Shown here piece after piece: positions 6,920 to 8,439 of a stretch of DNA of 8,439 nt; within the stretch, counting starts at the first letter, position 1; each line of letters starts with the position of its first letter. Location of the stretch: contig CAMCSI010000052.1 of the NCBI GenBank assembly GCA_945877885.1, forward strand, positions 1 to 8,439, given 5' to 3'. The translations under genes and the position numbers were made by a program. The stretch comes from Chlamydia trachomatis. GTDB lineage: Bacteria; Chlamydiota; Chlamydiia; Chlamydiales; 2-12-FULL-49-11. Under the pieces are notes generated by a model. It had not been told where the DNA came from. It did not search any database and worked only from the letters and a program-made list of their open reading frames with translations.

Positions 6920-6944
6920 CTTGACAAAGTCACATTAACCAAAA
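6920..6944 (+). repeat. Left terminal inverted repeat of the IS
   Basis: It starts CTTGACAAAGTCA and continues with C then ATTAACCAAAA. It is the reverse complement of 8415-8439 except for one C/T difference at position 14. Read outward (minus strand), the repeat and junction give a stop in each of the three frames (TAA, TGA, and TAG across the border). Confidence 0.92.
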
Positions 6945-6963
6945 AAAAATTTTAGATTTACTG

Positions 6964-6993
6964 TTGATGTAAATCAAAAATTAATAATATAAT
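6964..6993 (+). promoter_or_regulatory. Promoter of the transposase gene
   Basis: TTGATG (6964-6969), an 18-bp spacer and a perfect TATAAT (6988-6993) lie inside the element. Transcription would start near 7000 and include the AAAGGAG site. The element therefore does not need a host promoter. Confidence 0.6.
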
Positions 6994-7009
6994 CTTAATT
7001 TCTAATTTT

Positions 7010-7016
7010 AAAGGAG
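7010..7016 (+). promoter_or_regulatory. Ribosome-binding site of the transposase
   Basis: AAAGGAG, 5 nt before the ATG at 7022; it fixes the start of the gene. Confidence 0.8.
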
Positions 7017-7021
7017 TTAAG

Positions 7022-8407
7022 ATGTATTTCACATTAAAATCAAAAGACATTTCCAATCAAAAGTCATCACTGATAAACTTTCACCAACGGTTTAGCAATT
7101 TCTTTCAAACAAGAACTCGTAGCATGGCTAATACAGCACTTGTTTATTTGAAGGGATTGTTACTGGTAGACACAGAAAAAAATATAGCTGAAATGGAGAG
7201 GAAAGTGGAAGCAGCAAGCAAACAGCAATTAACTCATTTTATTTCTAATTCACCTTGGGATACAGAATCCTTAGTGAAAGAGATTCAAAAACATGTAGTC
7301 GCTACAATCAATCCTAAGGGGGCACATTCAGCGGCCCTCATCATTGATGAAAGTGCAATGAAGAAGAATGGGCATGCATCTGTAGGGGTGAAGCGACAAT
7401 ATTGTGGATCACTTGGAAAAATCGAGAGTTGTCAAGTGGGGGTTTTTCTAGCTTATGCAATTCCTACAGAAACCGCTTTAATTGGAAGAAACTTGTATTT
7501 GCCAGAAGATTGGTGCAAGGATGAGGGGCGCTGTGATGATGCAGACATTCCATATAGTCAGCGTGGTTTTAAAACAAAAGCGGAGTTAGCTCTTGAGTTG
7601 GTTATGCAGGCGATACATAATCAGATACCATTTGATTTTGTACATATGGATGCCCATTATGGAGGTCAACCCTGGCTGCTTGAAAAATTAGAAGAGAAAA
7701 AGCTGACTTATGTGGCAGATATTGCAAAAAATAGTCGTGTTTTCTTAGAGGTACCAATGATCAATATAGAACCATTTGGAGAAGATCGATTTAAGATGTT
7801 GATTCAAGAAAATGGAGCTGTTGAGGTAGATACTCTTGTAAAAGAAGGGCGGATAGCCTTTGAAAAATGTATAGTTAGAGACACTCAAAGAGGTAAACTC
7901 ATTATTAATTTTGCAGCACTTCGTATTCGAAAAAGCAAAGATAATATACCTATTCCTGGAGAATGTTGGTTGTTGATACGACAAGAGTTAGATGGATCAG
8001 ACATTAAATTTTCACTAAGTAATGCTTCTGCAGACACAGATATACACACATTAGCAGAGTGGCAAAGTAGGAGATATTGGGTAGAAAGGGCCTTGCAAGA
8101 TGCAAAAGGATTAGCCGGATTAGACCAATATCGTATTACAGGTTGGCGAGGATGGCACCACCATACTGCGATGGTGATGTTGGCTATTCTTTATCTGTTA
8201 ACAATGAGATCTGCTCTCACAGAATTTGCTAACAAGCTTACATTGAAAGACGCCTTAGAAATCGTAAAAGTTTTAGTGCCTCAAAGGCAACCAACTTATG
8301 AAGAACTGATAGATATGCTGAGAGAAAAACATGAAAATCGCGAGCAATCCCGATTGACAAGATTAAAACAACAGGAGCAGTTATTAGCCGAGTACAATAG
8401 AGGTTAA
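7022..8407 (+). CDS. IS701-family-like DDE transposase
   Basis: This enzyme cuts and joins the ends of the surrounding element. The 461-residue protein has the order seen in IS701-type transposases: an N-terminal segment with a YLKGLL motif and ISNSPWD, then the catalytic core. The first acidic residue is Asp109 (LIIDESAMKK), followed by GVKRQYCGSLGKIESCQVGV, a hallmark of the family. The second is Asp210 (FVHMDAHYG) and the third is most likely Glu355 (RYWVERALQDAKGLAGLDQY), followed by WHHHTAMVMLAILYLL. The C-terminus is Glu/Arg/Gln-rich. No frameshift or internal stop is seen, so the gene looks functional. The stop lies 7 bp before the right inverted repeat. Family placement rests on remembered motif similarity, not on a search. 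Confidence 0.92.
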   Translation: MYFTLKSKDISNQKSSLINFHQRFSNFFQTRTRSMANTALVYLKGLLLVDTEKNIAEMERKVEAASKQQLTHFISNSPWDTESLVKEIQKHVVATINPKGAHSAALIIDESAMKKNGHASVGVKRQYCGSLGKIESCQVGVFLAYAIPTETALIGRNLYLPEDWCKDEGRCDDADIPYSQRGFKTKAELALELVMQAIHNQIPFDFVHMDAHYGGQPWLLEKLEEKKLTYVADIAKNSRVFLEVPMINIEPFGEDRFKMLIQENGAVEVDTLVKEGRIAFEKCIVRDTQRGKLIINFAALRIRKSKDNIPIPGECWLLIRQELDGSDIKFSLSNASADTDIHTLAEWQSRRYWVERALQDAKGLAGLDQYRITGWRGWHHHTAMVMLAILYLLTMRSALTEFANKLTLKDALEIVKVLVPQRQPTYEELIDMLREKHENREQSRLTRLKQQEQLLAEYNRG

Positions 8408-8414
8408 AAAAATG

Positions 8415-8439
8415 TTTTGGTTAATATGACTTTGTCAAG
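8415..8439 (-). repeat. Right terminal inverted repeat of the IS
   Basis: Reverse complement of the left repeat with one mismatch in 25. It ends on the last base of the window, so any further extension and the target duplication lie outside. Confidence 0.9.

Larger units (their letters stand above)
6920..8439 (+). mobile_element. IS701-family-like insertion sequence, complete
   Basis: The element is 1520 bp, bounded by 25-bp terminal inverted repeats matching at 24 positions, and contains one intact transposase gene with its own promoter and ribosome-binding site. Length, single-gene layout and transposase type fit the IS701 family. It interrupts the membrane protein gene on its left, whose reading frame is open right up to the boundary. 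The right flank is not visible, because the right repeat ends at the last base of the window, so the target duplication cannot be confirmed. Ending exactly there would fit a contig that stops at a multicopy repeat, but this is conjecture. Confidence 0.85.

Noticed and set aside
6921..6949. TTGACA in the inverted repeat tip as a promoter -35 box
   Set aside because: It is a perfect -35 match pointing into the element, but 17 bp downstream there is only an A-tract and no -10; the TATAAT at 6988 is too far away.
1..8439. CRISPR arrays, tRNA or rRNA genes, riboswitches, toxin-antitoxin or phage-defence operons
   Set aside because: No regularly spaced direct repeats, cloverleaf-like segments or recognisable system proteins were seen; nearly all of the window is accounted for by the listed genes and the IS.

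Overview
The window looks like chromosomal DNA from a member of the Chlamydiae, probably a chlamydia-like (environmental) lineage rather than Chlamydia proper. The reasons are the gene neighbourhood dnaJ - rpsU - tsaB with lon next to it, an order I recall from Chlamydia genomes, the AT-rich base composition, a DnaJ whose Gly/Phe region carries an SSMEEALRTFMGAF stretch, and an insertion sequence, which is uncommon in Chlamydia itself. The genus cannot be fixed from the sequence alone.

Layout. Positions 1-2132 hold a minus-strand housekeeping cluster read in the order tsaB (tRNA t6A synthesis partner, unusually short), rpsU (ribosomal protein S21), dnaJ (Hsp40 chaperone), and the start of a secreted alpha/beta hydrolase that runs off the left edge. 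Positions 2133-2226 are a compact divergent promoter region. Its minus-strand promoter lies so close to the tsaB ATG that the mRNA may be leaderless. Positions 2227-5769 are a plus-strand pair: lon (ATP-dependent protease, GTG start) and, 9 bp later, a GlpG-type rhomboid intramembrane protease with a large extra loop. Positions 5762-6919 are a minus-strand gene for an unrecognised hydrophobic, coiled-coil-tailed protein that overlaps the rhomboid gene tail to tail by 8 bp. Its 5' end is cut off by an apparently intact IS701-family-like element at 6920-8439, with 25-bp terminal inverted repeats and a 461-residue DDE transposase. The right inverted repeat ends on the last base of the window.

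How the genes relate. The left two thirds is protein quality control and translation: a co-chaperone, a small-subunit ribosomal protein, a tRNA modification subunit, and two proteases of different type, one cytosolic and ATP-driven and one in the membrane. The right third is accessory: a lineage-specific membrane protein, possibly host-interacting, interrupted by a transposon. I found no convincing evidence for a new multi-gene system. The most useful leads are the IS-disrupted membrane protein, the possible leaderless tsaB transcript, the short TsaB and the enlarged rhomboid loop.
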